A stretch of DNA of 64,000 nucleotides, from contig NZ_LNJP01000003.1 of NCBI RefSeq assembly GCF_001547525.1, positions 1,860,001 through 1,924,000 of the forward strand, given 5' to 3'. A program made the translations under genes and the position numbers. This DNA comes from Burkholderia anthina (GTDB taxonomy: Bacteria > Pseudomonadota > Gammaproteobacteria > Burkholderiales > Burkholderiaceae). A model generated the notes under the pieces. The model was not told where the DNA came from and did not search any database. It saw nothing but the letters and a program-made list of their open reading frames with translations. Each line of letters starts with the position of its first letter. Position 1 is the first letter of the stretch. Of the stretch, positions 54,338 through 62,821 are shown piece by piece.

Positions 54338-56565
54338 GACTTCGATTCGCGGTATCGGGCGCGTCCGGCGCGAACGTGCGGGGCGGGCGTGACGTCGGGC
54401 CGCTTGTGCGGCATGCGCGGGTGGACGCCGTTCAGGACGATGCCGCCGATGTTCGCCCCGCTCGACGTCAATCGGTCGACCGCGTCTTCCAGTTGATTCA
54501 GCGTCGTGCGCCCGGCGTGCGCGACGAGCAGCGTGGTATCCGCGACGCTGGCGAGTGCCGCGGCATCCGGTGCGGTGAGCGCCGGGCCGCACGCGATCAG
54601 CACGGCGTCGTAGTCGCGTGCGAATGCCGCGATGCGCTGCCAGACCGGCCGGCTCGTCAACCGGTCGGCCGCATGACCGCCGGTCGTGCCTGCCGTCAGC
54701 AAGTCGATGCCGTTCACGACGTCGCGAATCACGAGATCCGCCGGCATGCGGCCATCGGCGGCGATCTCCGACAGTCCGGGCGCACGGCCATGACCGCACG
54801 CGCGGCTCAGGCCGCCGCTGCGCATGTCGCCGTCGAGCACCAGCACACGGGCCGCCGCCGCCGCGTAGATCCGTGCGAGACGCATGACGACGAAGCGCGC
54901 GCCGGCGCGTTCGGCGGCGTCGGTCACGGCGACGATGCGATGCCCCGGCCCAGGGCGGAGATGCTCGAGCATCACGCGCAACGCGCGCAGGCTGTCGATC
55001 GCCGGATCGTCGTCGCGCCCGATCGCACGGCATGCCGGTGCATGTCCGGCGGCGCCCGCGAACGCTGGCGCGCACGCACTGAACGGCACGCTGACCAGCA
55101 CGCGGACACCGACGCGATGCTCGATCGCCCGCGGGTCGGTCACACCGCGGCGCAGCAGCGCGCCGGCGATCGTGCCCACGCAGCCCGCGACGAGGCCAAA
55201 CAGCGTCGATGCGATGACGATCAGCTTCTTTCTCGGACCGATCGGCTCCTCGGGTACGTCCGCGACATCGACGAGGCGTACGTTGCCGATTTTGCCCGCG
55301 CGCACCAGCTGGAGCTGCTGAATATTGTTCAGCAGCGCGGTGTAGAGGTCGGTATTGACCTTGACGTCGAGCATGCGGCGCAGCACCTGCTGCTGAAGAT
55401 CGGGCAGGCGCCGGATTTTTTCCTCGGCCCGCCTTCGATCGCGATCGAGAACCGAGAGTTGGCGATCGATGGCGAGCACGTCAGCATGACCGGGCGCGTA
55501 GCGCGACAACAGCGTTTCGCGGCGTTGCCGGAGCTCGATCAGGCGCGACGCGTCGTCGGCCGCATGGATCAGCGCGATCCTCGCTTCCTCGGCGAGATCG
55601 ACGCTTCCCTGCTGGTTGCGCAGCGCGGTAAGGCGCGCTTCGGATTCGGTCAGTTGTGCTTTCAGGAACGGCTCCTGCCGCTCGAGGAACGACAGCGAGC
55701 GGGCCGCCTCGAGCGCCCGTTGCTCGGTGTTCAGCGCGACATACTGGCGACCGATCTCGTTCAATACTCGCGTGACGAGCACCGGATCGGTGCCGCGCAG
55801 CGTCGCGAAGATGACATCCGATTGCTTGACCTTTTCCCAGGCGTTCAAATCGGCGCGCAGCCGTTCGATGGTGCGGGTGCGCGAATGGCGCGCCAGCATG
55901 AAGCGGGCACCGGCGCGCGCATCGAGCGAGGCGACGTGCAGCACGATCTCGCCGCCCTGAACCGGAAATCGTTCAGGTCGCCCGATCCGCCCGTGGACGG
56001 GTGCGGGCAGCCCGGGTCCGGCGACCCGATAGCGGTCCGCGCCGAGCCGCGTCAGGGTGAAGCGCTGGTCGAGATACGCGTGCGGTATGTCGAACCCGGC
56101 GACGTCGATGCGTTCCTGCGCCCATGTGTAGCCGCCGTAACCGAACATGCCCGGCTCGGACAGGCCGGCAGTCTGTCGCGCGATCCATTCGCCGACGAGC
56201 GGGAAGCGTTCCGGCCGCGCGTCGATGAACAGGTTCAGCGCATCCACCGTGCGGGACAGGACGAGGCGGGAGGCCAGAATCTGGGTTTCGGCCGCCGCGG
56301 TCGATTTGACGTCGAACAGTGTGTAGATTTCGCCCAGCAGGCCGCGCGCGGCCCCCGCCTCGCTGCTGTCGACGATCTGGACGAGAATTTCCGCCTGATA
56401 GACCGACGGTGCGGCGACGATGTAGGCCGCGCCGGCCAATAGCGACGCGCATAGCGTGGCCGCGATCGTCCGTCTGTGGTCGAACAGCATTTCGAGTGTC
56501 GCGACGAATCGCGTGCCATCGGAAAAGCGCTCCCGGGCGCCACGGCCGTCGCGCGTTTCGGTCAT
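54334..56565 (-). CDS. Wzc-like chain-length protein with a degenerate kinase domain
   Basis: This 743-residue protein has two membrane segments (about residues 34-52 and 447-470) around a large periplasmic coiled-coil domain, as in Wzc/BceF. The C-terminal domain follows the tyrosine-kinase layout, but the site where GxxGKS/T is expected reads DAAERAGARF (residues 549-558), so the lysine and Ser/Thr are missing. The Walker B-like segment YDAVLIACGP (652-661) lacks the aspartate. The A' motif VLVLDGDMRSG is kept. Only one tyrosine (Tyr738) is left in the tail. Length, copolymerase helices and operon position (after Wza) support a chain-length role without kinase activity. Frame is intact. Confidence 0.88.
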   Translation of the reverse strand: MTETRDGRGARERFSDGTRFVATLEMLFDHRRTIAATLCASLLAGAAYIVAAPSVYQAEILVQIVDSSEAGAARGLLGEIYTLFDVKSTAAAETQILASRLVLSRTVDALNLFIDARPERFPLVGEWIARQTAGLSEPGMFGYGGYTWAQERIDVAGFDIPHAYLDQRFTLTRLGADRYRVAGPGLPAPVHGRIGRPERFPVQGGEIVLHVASLDARAGARFMLARHSRTRTIERLRADLNAWEKVKQSDVIFATLRGTDPVLVTRVLNEIGRQYVALNTEQRALEAARSLSFLERQEPFLKAQLTESEARLTALRNQQGSVDLAEEARIALIHAADDASRLIELRQRRETLLSRYAPGHADVLAIDRQLSVLDRDRRRAEEKIRRLPDLQQQVLRRMLDVKVNTDLYTALLNNIQQLQLVRAGKIGNVRLVDVADVPEEPIGPRKKLIVIASTLFGLVAGCVGTIAGALLRRGVTDPRAIEHRVGVRVLVSVPFSACAPAFAGAAGHAPACRAIGRDDDPAIDSLRALRVMLEHLRPGPGHRIVAVTDAAERAGARFVVMRLARIYAAAAARVLVLDGDMRSGGLSRACGHGRAPGLSEIAADGRMPADLVIRDVVNGIDLLTAGTTGGHAADRLTSRPVWQRIAAFARDYDAVLIACGPALTAPDAAALASVADTTLLVAHAGRTTLNQLEDAVDRLTSSGANIGGIVLNGVHPRMPHKRPDVTPAPHVRAGRARYRESKS

Positions 56566-56626
56566 CGTCGCGCTCCCGGTTGGGCGACCGGCCGGCGCGT
56601 CGTGCGATACGAATCGGGTAAGCGCT

Positions 56627-57808
56627 TCATTTGGTTGCGATCGCTGCCGTCAATCCTGCGTTGATCGCTGGCATCAACAGGCTCAGCACGCGATTGATCC
56701 GGACGAGGCCGCCGCCGTCGACGTAGACGATGTCCTGCGGTTCGAGCTCGAACTGATTCGCGAGTACCAGTGCGACCGGCGACGTCGCGTCGAGTCGATA
56801 GATGTCCGGCGTCGTGCGCGACGAGCCGCGGATGACGTACAACTGCGCGGCATCCGCGGTCGACTGGTTCATGCTGCCGGCCTGAGCGAGCGCATCGCTG
56901 AGCGTGAGCCGGCCGTTGCGGGACGGCACGGCCCGCCCCGGCTTGTTGACCTCGCCCAATACAAATACCGCGGCATCGTCGCGCGACGCAATGCGCAGCC
57001 GATCGCCGTCCTGCATCGCGATGCGAGCCGGATCGAGGTCGGGGCGCGCCGCGCCGGACAAATCGAGCCGCACCTCATTGCCGCCGCGGACGATGAAGAT
57101 GCGGCTCTGATCGGCCTGCGCGGAAAAGCCGCCGGCGCGGCCGATCGCATCGTGCAGCGTCGTGCGCGTATCGTTCAGCGCATACGAGCCGGGCTCGCGA
57201 ACTTCGCCTTCGACATAGATGCGCTTTGACCGGAACGACGCGACGCGCACCGTGACTTGCGGATTGCGGAACCATTGCGCGAGCCGTCCGGCGAGCAGCG
57301 CGCGAATGTCGCCGACCGTTCGTCCCGCCACGTGCAGTGTGCCGGCATAAGGAAACTGCAGCGTGCCGTCGGGGTCGACGACGAAGCCGCCGGGCGCGTC
57401 GGCGGGGCGTGCCGGCGCCGACGAGTGGGGGCCGAATGCCTGCGCGAGTTCCGGATGATCCCATACGACGATTTGCAGCACGTCGCCGTCGCCGACCCGG
57501 TAGCCGGCGTCCGAGTCGGCCAGCAGGCGCGCGGCGTCCGACGCGGCGCGCCGGCTGTCGCGCCGCGTGGCGCGAATCAGTTCCGCGCCGATGTCATGAA
57601 CGGCAACGGGAACCGGCATGGGCGCGTTCGCCGGCACGTGATCGCGCGATGTGGCCGAAGTGTCCGGGGCGGCGGCGTTCGCCGCGATCGTCGGCGGCAA
57701 CTGCATGCGCATGCCCGGCGCGGCGATACATCCCGCCAGCACCGCGCTCGCGACCGACAGCGCGATCGAGCGGTACGGCAGTCGGTTCTTGCTTGCGGGC
57801 GACGCCAT
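56627..57808 (-). CDS. Wza-like outer-membrane polysaccharide exporter
   Basis: This 393-residue lipoprotein has lipobox VLAGC (Cys about residue 27). The export domain is typical (YRVGDGDVLQIVVWDHPELAQ, FVVDPDGTLQFPYAGTLHVAGRTVGDIRALL, VTVRVASFRSKRIYVEGEVREPGSYALND, two SLBB domains with FVLGEVNKPGRAVPSRNGRLTLSDALAQAGS). The C-terminal segment (RINRVLSLLMPAINAGLTAAI) may be the outer-membrane helix. It overlaps the priming enzyme gene by 1 nt and precedes the Wzc-like gene. Confidence 0.92.
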   Translation of the reverse strand: MASPASKNRLPYRSIALSVASAVLAGCIAAPGMRMQLPPTIAANAAAPDTSATSRDHVPANAPMPVPVAVHDIGAELIRATRRDSRRAASDAARLLADSDAGYRVGDGDVLQIVVWDHPELAQAFGPHSSAPARPADAPGGFVVDPDGTLQFPYAGTLHVAGRTVGDIRALLAGRLAQWFRNPQVTVRVASFRSKRIYVEGEVREPGSYALNDTRTTLHDAIGRAGGFSAQADQSRIFIVRGGNEVRLDLSGAARPDLDPARIAMQDGDRLRIASRDDAAVFVLGEVNKPGRAVPSRNGRLTLSDALAQAGSMNQSTADAAQLYVIRGSSRTTPDIYRLDATSPVALVLANQFELEPQDIVYVDGGGLVRINRVLSLLMPAINAGLTAAIATK

Positions 57809-58893
57809 CAATATGCACCCGTGCCGCGAACGACCACACCTACGGTCTTGAACAGAATGTGCAGATCGCCGCCCATCGACCACGTGCGCACGTAGCGCAC
57901 GTCGAGCGCGACGCGCGATGCGTAGCCGATGTCGTTGCGACCGCTGATTTGCCACAGGCCCGTCATGCCCGGCCGCACGGCGAGGTAGTACGCAATGTCC
58001 GAACCGTAGCGCGACAGCTCCGCGCTGACGACCGGGCGCGGGCCGACGAGGCTCATGTCGCCGCGTATGACGTTGATGAGTTGCGGCAGCTCGTCGAGAC
58101 TCGTGCGTCGCGGAATGCGTCCGGCCGTCGTGATGCGGGTGTCGCGTTTCAGCTTGAATTCGCGCGCCCATTCGGCGCGTGCCTGCGGATCGGTTTCCAG
58201 CAGCCTTTTAAGGTGCCGCTCCGCATCCGGCCTCATCGTGCGAAATTTCAGGCACCGGAAGGGGCGCCCGCGAAGCCCGATCCGCACGTGAGCGTACAGA
58301 CACGGGCCGCCATCGAGCCGGACCGCAATCGCAATGACGGCAAGCACGGGCGAGAGCAATACGACGAGGACGGTCGCGGCGATCAGGTCGAATACGCGTT
58401 TTGCGATGCCGCCCACGTGCGACGCGCGCTGGACGCGCGCCGCGTTCGTCGCGATGGCGCGGCCGCGATTCGTCGGCGATGTGATCGGCGTGCGGTGCTG
58501 ACCGGTGTCGAAGCCGGCGAGCGCGAGCGCACGTATGGTAAGCAGGCCGATACAGGTGGCCAGTGTCCAGCACGCGAACCACGCCGACGGCAGCGTACGT
58601 TCGTGATTCAGCGCGAGCAGCAGCGCGACGCAGCAGCCTTGCACGACGCCCCATGCGACGACGGTGCTGCTTAGCAGTCGCGCGGCGGACCGTCGCCGAT
58701 CGTGCGTGTAAAGTCCGAACGCGGGAAAGACCGACAGCGAGAATGCGGCCGCGAGCGCGACTGGCATGCCGTCGACCCACGCGTCGGTTTCCGCGTCGAT
58801 GCCGACGGCGACGGGCGCGACGGCGCCGGAAACGATCATCGACAGATCGACGATGCGTGGCATGACGGAAGGGCGAGAACGGATCGGGTCCAT
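57808..58893 (-). CDS. Undecaprenyl-phosphate sugar phosphotransferase (priming enzyme), short form
   Basis: This 361-residue member of the WcaJ/WbaP family transfers a sugar phosphate to undecaprenyl phosphate, the first step of repeat-unit synthesis. The C-terminal catalytic domain is complete (AKRVFDLIAATVLVVLLSPVLAVIAIAVRLDGG, FKRLKFRTM-like FRCLKFRTMRPDAE, GRIPRRTSLDELPQLINVIRGDMSLVGPRPVVSAELSRYG, VRPGMTGLWQISGRNDIGYASRVALDVRYV). The N-terminal four or so membrane segments are present, but the usual nucleotide-binding CoA-binding-like domain between is mostly missing, which accounts for the short length. AGGAG precedes the ATG at 58893. First gene of the operon. Confidence 0.9.
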   Translation of the reverse strand: MDPIRSRPSVMPRIVDLSMIVSGAVAPVAVGIDAETDAWVDGMPVALAAAFSLSVFPAFGLYTHDRRRSAARLLSSTVVAWGVVQGCCVALLLALNHERTLPSAWFACWTLATCIGLLTIRALALAGFDTGQHRTPITSPTNRGRAIATNAARVQRASHVGGIAKRVFDLIAATVLVVLLSPVLAVIAIAVRLDGGPCLYAHVRIGLRGRPFRCLKFRTMRPDAERHLKRLLETDPQARAEWAREFKLKRDTRITTAGRIPRRTSLDELPQLINVIRGDMSLVGPRPVVSAELSRYGSDIAYYLAVRPGMTGLWQISGRNDIGYASRVALDVRYVRTWSMGGDLHILFKTVGVVVRGTGAY

Positions 58894-59109
58894 CGGTTGT
58901 GCTCCTGCAGAAAGCGCGCTCCGATCACCGGGTGACCGCGACCCTGTCTGCTGCGTGAAGCGACGTCGAGCATGGCGGGTCGCGGCAATCGCGTTGGAGA
59001 TCGATACGGCGCGGGCCGGCGCCGGCAAACGGCGCCGGGCATTCGCGAATCGGCCGGACAGCGATCGATCGCGATCGACGCGGAACCGGACCGATCGGCG
59101 TTTCGGCGC

Positions 59110-60000
59110 TTACCGGACGGCGGAATCGACGGGCGCGCGCGTCGTGTGCCGATACTCGGTTGGTGACATCTCGAGGTACTGGCGAAAGATCCTTGCCATC
59201 TGGTTTCCGCGGCTGAAGCCGGTGCGCCGGGCGATCTTGTCTGCCGGAAGGTCGCTATGCGTGAGCATCTGGCAGGCTTCGTCGAGGCGGACGCGTCGGA
59301 CGAATTCCGACGGCACGACGCCAATTTCCTGCTTGAAGCGCCGCACGAAATTCCGCTCGCTCATCCGGGCGACCGCCGCGGCCTCGGCGATCGAGATGCG
59401 CCTGGTGTGGTTTTCTCGCAGCCAGCTCGCGGACCGATGGATCCGGCGGCTGACGTTCGCATCGCGCGTTGCCGCGCTGCCGCGGTCCATGATCGTGGGC
59501 AGTGTGCCGATGCACGCGTCGCGTTTTCCGCTGTCGGCATCGCGGGCGGCCGGCGCGTTGCCTGCCGCATGGAAAGCCGGGCCGGTTGCGGGCGCGACGT
59601 CGCATGTATTGTCGGCGGCGTCGGGCGAACCGAGCAGGGTGACGGGCGGACGCGGCCGGCCCGGCATGCAGGCGTCGTCCACGGGTTCGAACGCGACGAT
59701 GCACGTGAGGTGCTTGGCCTGAGTCGACAGCCGTTGTGTCCATACCGGTATGCCGGACGATGAGCGTACCGGGCCGCCCGTCGTCGAGAGCATCACGAAT
59801 TCATATTCCGTCGGCCGGCTGGCCGACGCAGGGTCCTCGGCGTCGAGCCGCAACAGTGTCAGACAGAACCCCTCGACCTGTGTCAGCGAAAAGCCTTCGC
59901 GCAAAAACGCACCAACCCCGGCGCGCTGTCCGGTCATGTCCGCCTCGCTTGGACTGCCGTCCGGAACGTAGTGATGGCCGGCAACGACATCGTCGATCAT
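59110..60000 (-). CDS. AraC-family regulator upstream of the exopolysaccharide operon
   Basis: This 296-residue protein has C-terminal AraC helix-turn-helix pairs (RRISIAEAAAVARMSERNFVRRFKQEIGVVPSEFVRRVRLDEACQML and DKIARRTGFSRGNQMARIFRQYLEMSPTEYR). The N-terminal 180 residues keep a fragment of the DJ-1/GlxA domain (YEFVMLSTTGGPVRSSSGIPVWTQ) but not its full length, so the sensor is degenerate or new. It lies upstream and on the same strand as the operon and is the obvious candidate to control it and the M60-like gene. Confidence 0.85.
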   Translation of the reverse strand: MIDDVVAGHHYVPDGSPSEADMTGQRAGVGAFLREGFSLTQVEGFCLTLLRLDAEDPASASRPTEYEFVMLSTTGGPVRSSSGIPVWTQRLSTQAKHLTCIVAFEPVDDACMPGRPRPPVTLLGSPDAADNTCDVAPATGPAFHAAGNAPAARDADSGKRDACIGTLPTIMDRGSAATRDANVSRRIHRSASWLRENHTRRISIAEAAAVARMSERNFVRRFKQEIGVVPSEFVRRVRLDEACQMLTHSDLPADKIARRTGFSRGNQMARIFRQYLEMSPTEYRHTTRAPVDSAVR

Positions 60001-60669
60001 GTCGCCATTCCTCTCTAGTTAGAATTCGAGCCGATCATATTCGGCGTGCATGGAAACGCAATGGCTGCTTATCGTTTTGTCGGTTTCGGGTACGAAGATG
60101 GCGGATTTCGTTTTGTAACGGGCGTATTTTTGTTTGCGATCCTATATAACTTAATCGTCGCATATACTTAATAGGTGAATTATCTCGAAATTGACGCGAG
60201 CCAATTTTCATTTCATGAGCGGGGTCGCGTTGAAATGCCGGATAAAGTCATTGCGGGATGAATAGGGGGCATGGCGGAATTTGTCGCGTGCACGGCTGCT
60301 CGTCGTTGGCCGACGGGCCGTGTGCCAGAAATTCGGGCGTCGGGCAATGATCCGGCTCGCATTTGCGTCAATCTGGTAATCGAGAGAGCCGGCGAACGAT
60401 TCGACAGCAGCACGGCATTCGCTCGCCACGTATTTTTCTCCGGGCGGGCCGAACGATGAGTGGACGGGCGTTCGGCCCGGTTGCGCCAATCTTGTGGCCG
60501 TTAACGGTGGATGACTTTAATTTTGGCGGAAACCCAATATCGATTTCGAACTTGTCTCATATTGTCCGATGGATCGAATCGGTAATCTTCATGTGGCGTG
60601 GAATTATCGTCGGTGCGTCGCTTGATTGGCGGCGTGAATTTGGGCCACTACGGGGATAGTCGAACGATC
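60001..60669. other. AT-rich intergenic region, divergent AraC and M60-like genes
   Basis: This 669-bp gap is AT-rich in its first 250 and last 130 bp. It contains two near-copies of an ACTTAAT box (TATATAACTTAAT at 60143, CATATACTTAAT at 60161), possible -10 or regulator sites. I found no convincing gene inside; frames there lack ribosome-binding sites. Confidence 0.5.
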
Positions 60670-62775
60670 ATGAACCAGCATCCATGTCGTCGGGCACGCC
60701 GCGCCGTGTGCGTGACCATCGTCGCGGCAACGTCGTTTTTCGTTTCGTCCATTCCGGCCGCCGCGCCGCGCGGGCCGCTCCCGGGCGGATGCGAGCCCGC
60801 GCTCCGCCAGTACGGCGATCCCGCCGAACTGCAGCGCGGACAACGGCGCGCGTTTCTGACGAGCCCGGTGCAGTCAACGGGTTTCTGGGCGCCGCGAGAT
60901 GCCGCGTTGACAATTCAGGTTACGTATTGCGGGCCGCCACCCGAACGGCCGCCGGAAGTCTGGATCGAGTCGGTCGCGAGCCACGATCACCCGGCCGTCA
61001 CGAGACAGCGGTACGTGCTTCGTACCGGGCTGAATACCGTTACCGTCGAGCGCGGCGGCGTGATTTACTTCGTCGCGCGCAGTTGGCCCGGCGCGGGCCA
61101 CGTCGCGGTCCGGCTGGTTGGCGGCGGGCGTCCGATCGCCCGATTCGTGCTCGGACGGGATCGGGTGATCGACTGGCCGGCGATACTGAACCGCGCGTCG
61201 GGCGAAGCCTACGCGGAACTCGTGGGAAGGAGCATGATCGTGACGATGCCGTTCGCGCTGGTGCGGGATCATGTCGCCGATCCGGAGCGCTTGCTCAACC
61301 GCTGGGATCAGATCGTTTCGCTCGCGGAGCAGCAATACGGTCTGTTACGCGGCAACGTGTACCCGGGAAGCGCTACGCCGTTTCGTCATCACTTCGTCAC
61401 GCTGCCGGACGCGGCGACAGGCAACGCGTCGGCGGTGGATTACTGGCTCGGCGTGCGTACGCGCGATGCACGGGCCGCGTTGAACGTCGACGAGCTGGTG
61501 CGCGATGGCTGGACACCATGGTTGCAACTGGGCGTCCATTACCGGATGCCGGCAATGTCGTGGAGCGGCCAGCAGGACGCGGCGAGCCTGCTGACGCCGC
61601 TGTATGTGCAGCGCGCGCTCGGCCAGCCGTCGAAGCTCGTGGTCGAACGCGTGTGGGACAAGGTGCGCGCGCATCTGGACGGTTCGCAGGGCGATTACGA
61701 TGCGCTGCGCGATCCGCTCGTGCGCGCGGCGATGCTGTGGCAACTCGATCTTGCGTTCGGGCAGGATTTTCACGCGCGGCTGGCGCAGCGTTACCGGTTG
61801 TTCGCCGCGGCTGAATTGCCGGTGAGCGACCAGCAGAAGCGTCGGACGTTCGTCGTCGAAGCGAGCCGCGTGGCGGGACGCGACCTGTTGCCGTTCTTCG
61901 ACAAATGGCGTTTGCGCGTCGATGCGAAGACACGCGCGGACGTCGCGGCGTTGCAGCTCGCTTTCCTCGACAAGCCCGTCTGGGACAACCGGGACGATGC
62001 CGTGTCGCACACCTACACGCTTGCCGAACAGGCGCCGGCGGGACGCATCGTGATGCCGCGGGCCGTGATCGGCGGCCGCGGTTTTACCGTCGATGCGGAA
62101 GTCTCCAACGCGAACGGCCGTCCGCTTCAATATAAGTGGGATATTCCGCCCGGCTTTCGCGCATCGGCGGCGGCGGGCCCGCGCGTCATGCTGACCGCGC
62201 CCGTCGATGCGCTGCCCGGCGCGCTCGCGCCGATTCGCGTGACCGTCACCGACGGCCGTGCCGCGACGACGCTGGGCGGCTCGATCCAGATCATCGGCGA
62301 CGGCGGTCCGCTGTATGACGCGATGATGATCGGTGCATTCGGCAATGGCGTGCTACGGCAGTGGAGCGGCAATCGGCGCGGCACGGCAGGCGACCTGTAC
62401 GTGTATTCGAATCCGTACCGGGTCACGCGCGACTACTTTCGGTTGATTGCTCCGGAATACGGCTATTTCCCGATCGATGCGACGAGCAACGCAGCGTGGC
62501 GCTACCTCGGCAGCTATAACGGAGAATCGTATTCGCCGTCGCGTGCGTTCGATCTGACGGTGCTCGCGAAGCAGCGCAAGGCGGCAATGCGCACATGGAG
62601 CGACTCGCGAGCCGGCGTGATCGGCGACATATACGGCTACGACAATCCGTATCGCAGTACCCGCGATTACTTCAGGCTCCTGAATGCCCGTTTCGGCTAT
62701 TTCCCGGTCGACTGGACGAGCAACGCGGACTGGCAATATCTTGGCAGCTACGACGGCAGCCGGTATCGCCGGTAG
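60670..62775 (+). CDS. Secreted M60-like (enhancin/SslE-type) protein without HExxH, two C-terminal repeats
   Basis: This 701-residue protein has a signal peptide (to about residue 32). Residues 55-420 follow the M60/enhancin layout: GFWAPRDAALTIQV, GLNTVTVERGGVIYF, SWSGQQDAASLLTPLYVQRALG and LLPFFDKWRLRVD. The place of the zinc motif HELGHxxQ reads LQLGVHYR (residues 285-292), so both the first His and Glu are missing. An Ig-like region (about 455-555) follows, then two 57-residue repeats. It is probably a non-enzymatic glycan- or mucin-binding protein. The start is ATG at 60670. A distal domain with YGYFP-type repeats is also found in other secreted proteins, from memory. Confidence 0.75.
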   Translation: MNQHPCRRARRAVCVTIVAATSFFVSSIPAAAPRGPLPGGCEPALRQYGDPAELQRGQRRAFLTSPVQSTGFWAPRDAALTIQVTYCGPPPERPPEVWIESVASHDHPAVTRQRYVLRTGLNTVTVERGGVIYFVARSWPGAGHVAVRLVGGGRPIARFVLGRDRVIDWPAILNRASGEAYAELVGRSMIVTMPFALVRDHVADPERLLNRWDQIVSLAEQQYGLLRGNVYPGSATPFRHHFVTLPDAATGNASAVDYWLGVRTRDARAALNVDELVRDGWTPWLQLGVHYRMPAMSWSGQQDAASLLTPLYVQRALGQPSKLVVERVWDKVRAHLDGSQGDYDALRDPLVRAAMLWQLDLAFGQDFHARLAQRYRLFAAAELPVSDQQKRRTFVVEASRVAGRDLLPFFDKWRLRVDAKTRADVAALQLAFLDKPVWDNRDDAVSHTYTLAEQAPAGRIVMPRAVIGGRGFTVDAEVSNANGRPLQYKWDIPPGFRASAAAGPRVMLTAPVDALPGALAPIRVTVTDGRAATTLGGSIQIIGDGGPLYDAMMIGAFGNGVLRQWSGNRRGTAGDLYVYSNPYRVTRDYFRLIAPEYGYFPIDATSNAAWRYLGSYNGESYSPSRAFDLTVLAKQRKAAMRTWSDSRAGVIGDIYGYDNPYRSTRDYFRLLNARFGYFPVDWTSNADWQYLGSYDGSRYRR
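62353..62757 (+). repeat. Two protein repeats of 57 residues in the M60-like protein
   Basis: The copies are at 62353-62523 and 62587-62757, 234 bp apart. Shared core: GD-Y-Y-NPYR-TRDYFRL, then GYFP-D-TSNA-W-YLGSY-G. They suggest a duplicated C-terminal binding domain. Confidence 0.85.
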
Positions 62776-62821
62776 ATCGGGCGGGCAGGCGCAGCACGCG
62801 TTCGTATTGCGCGGGGCTCGT

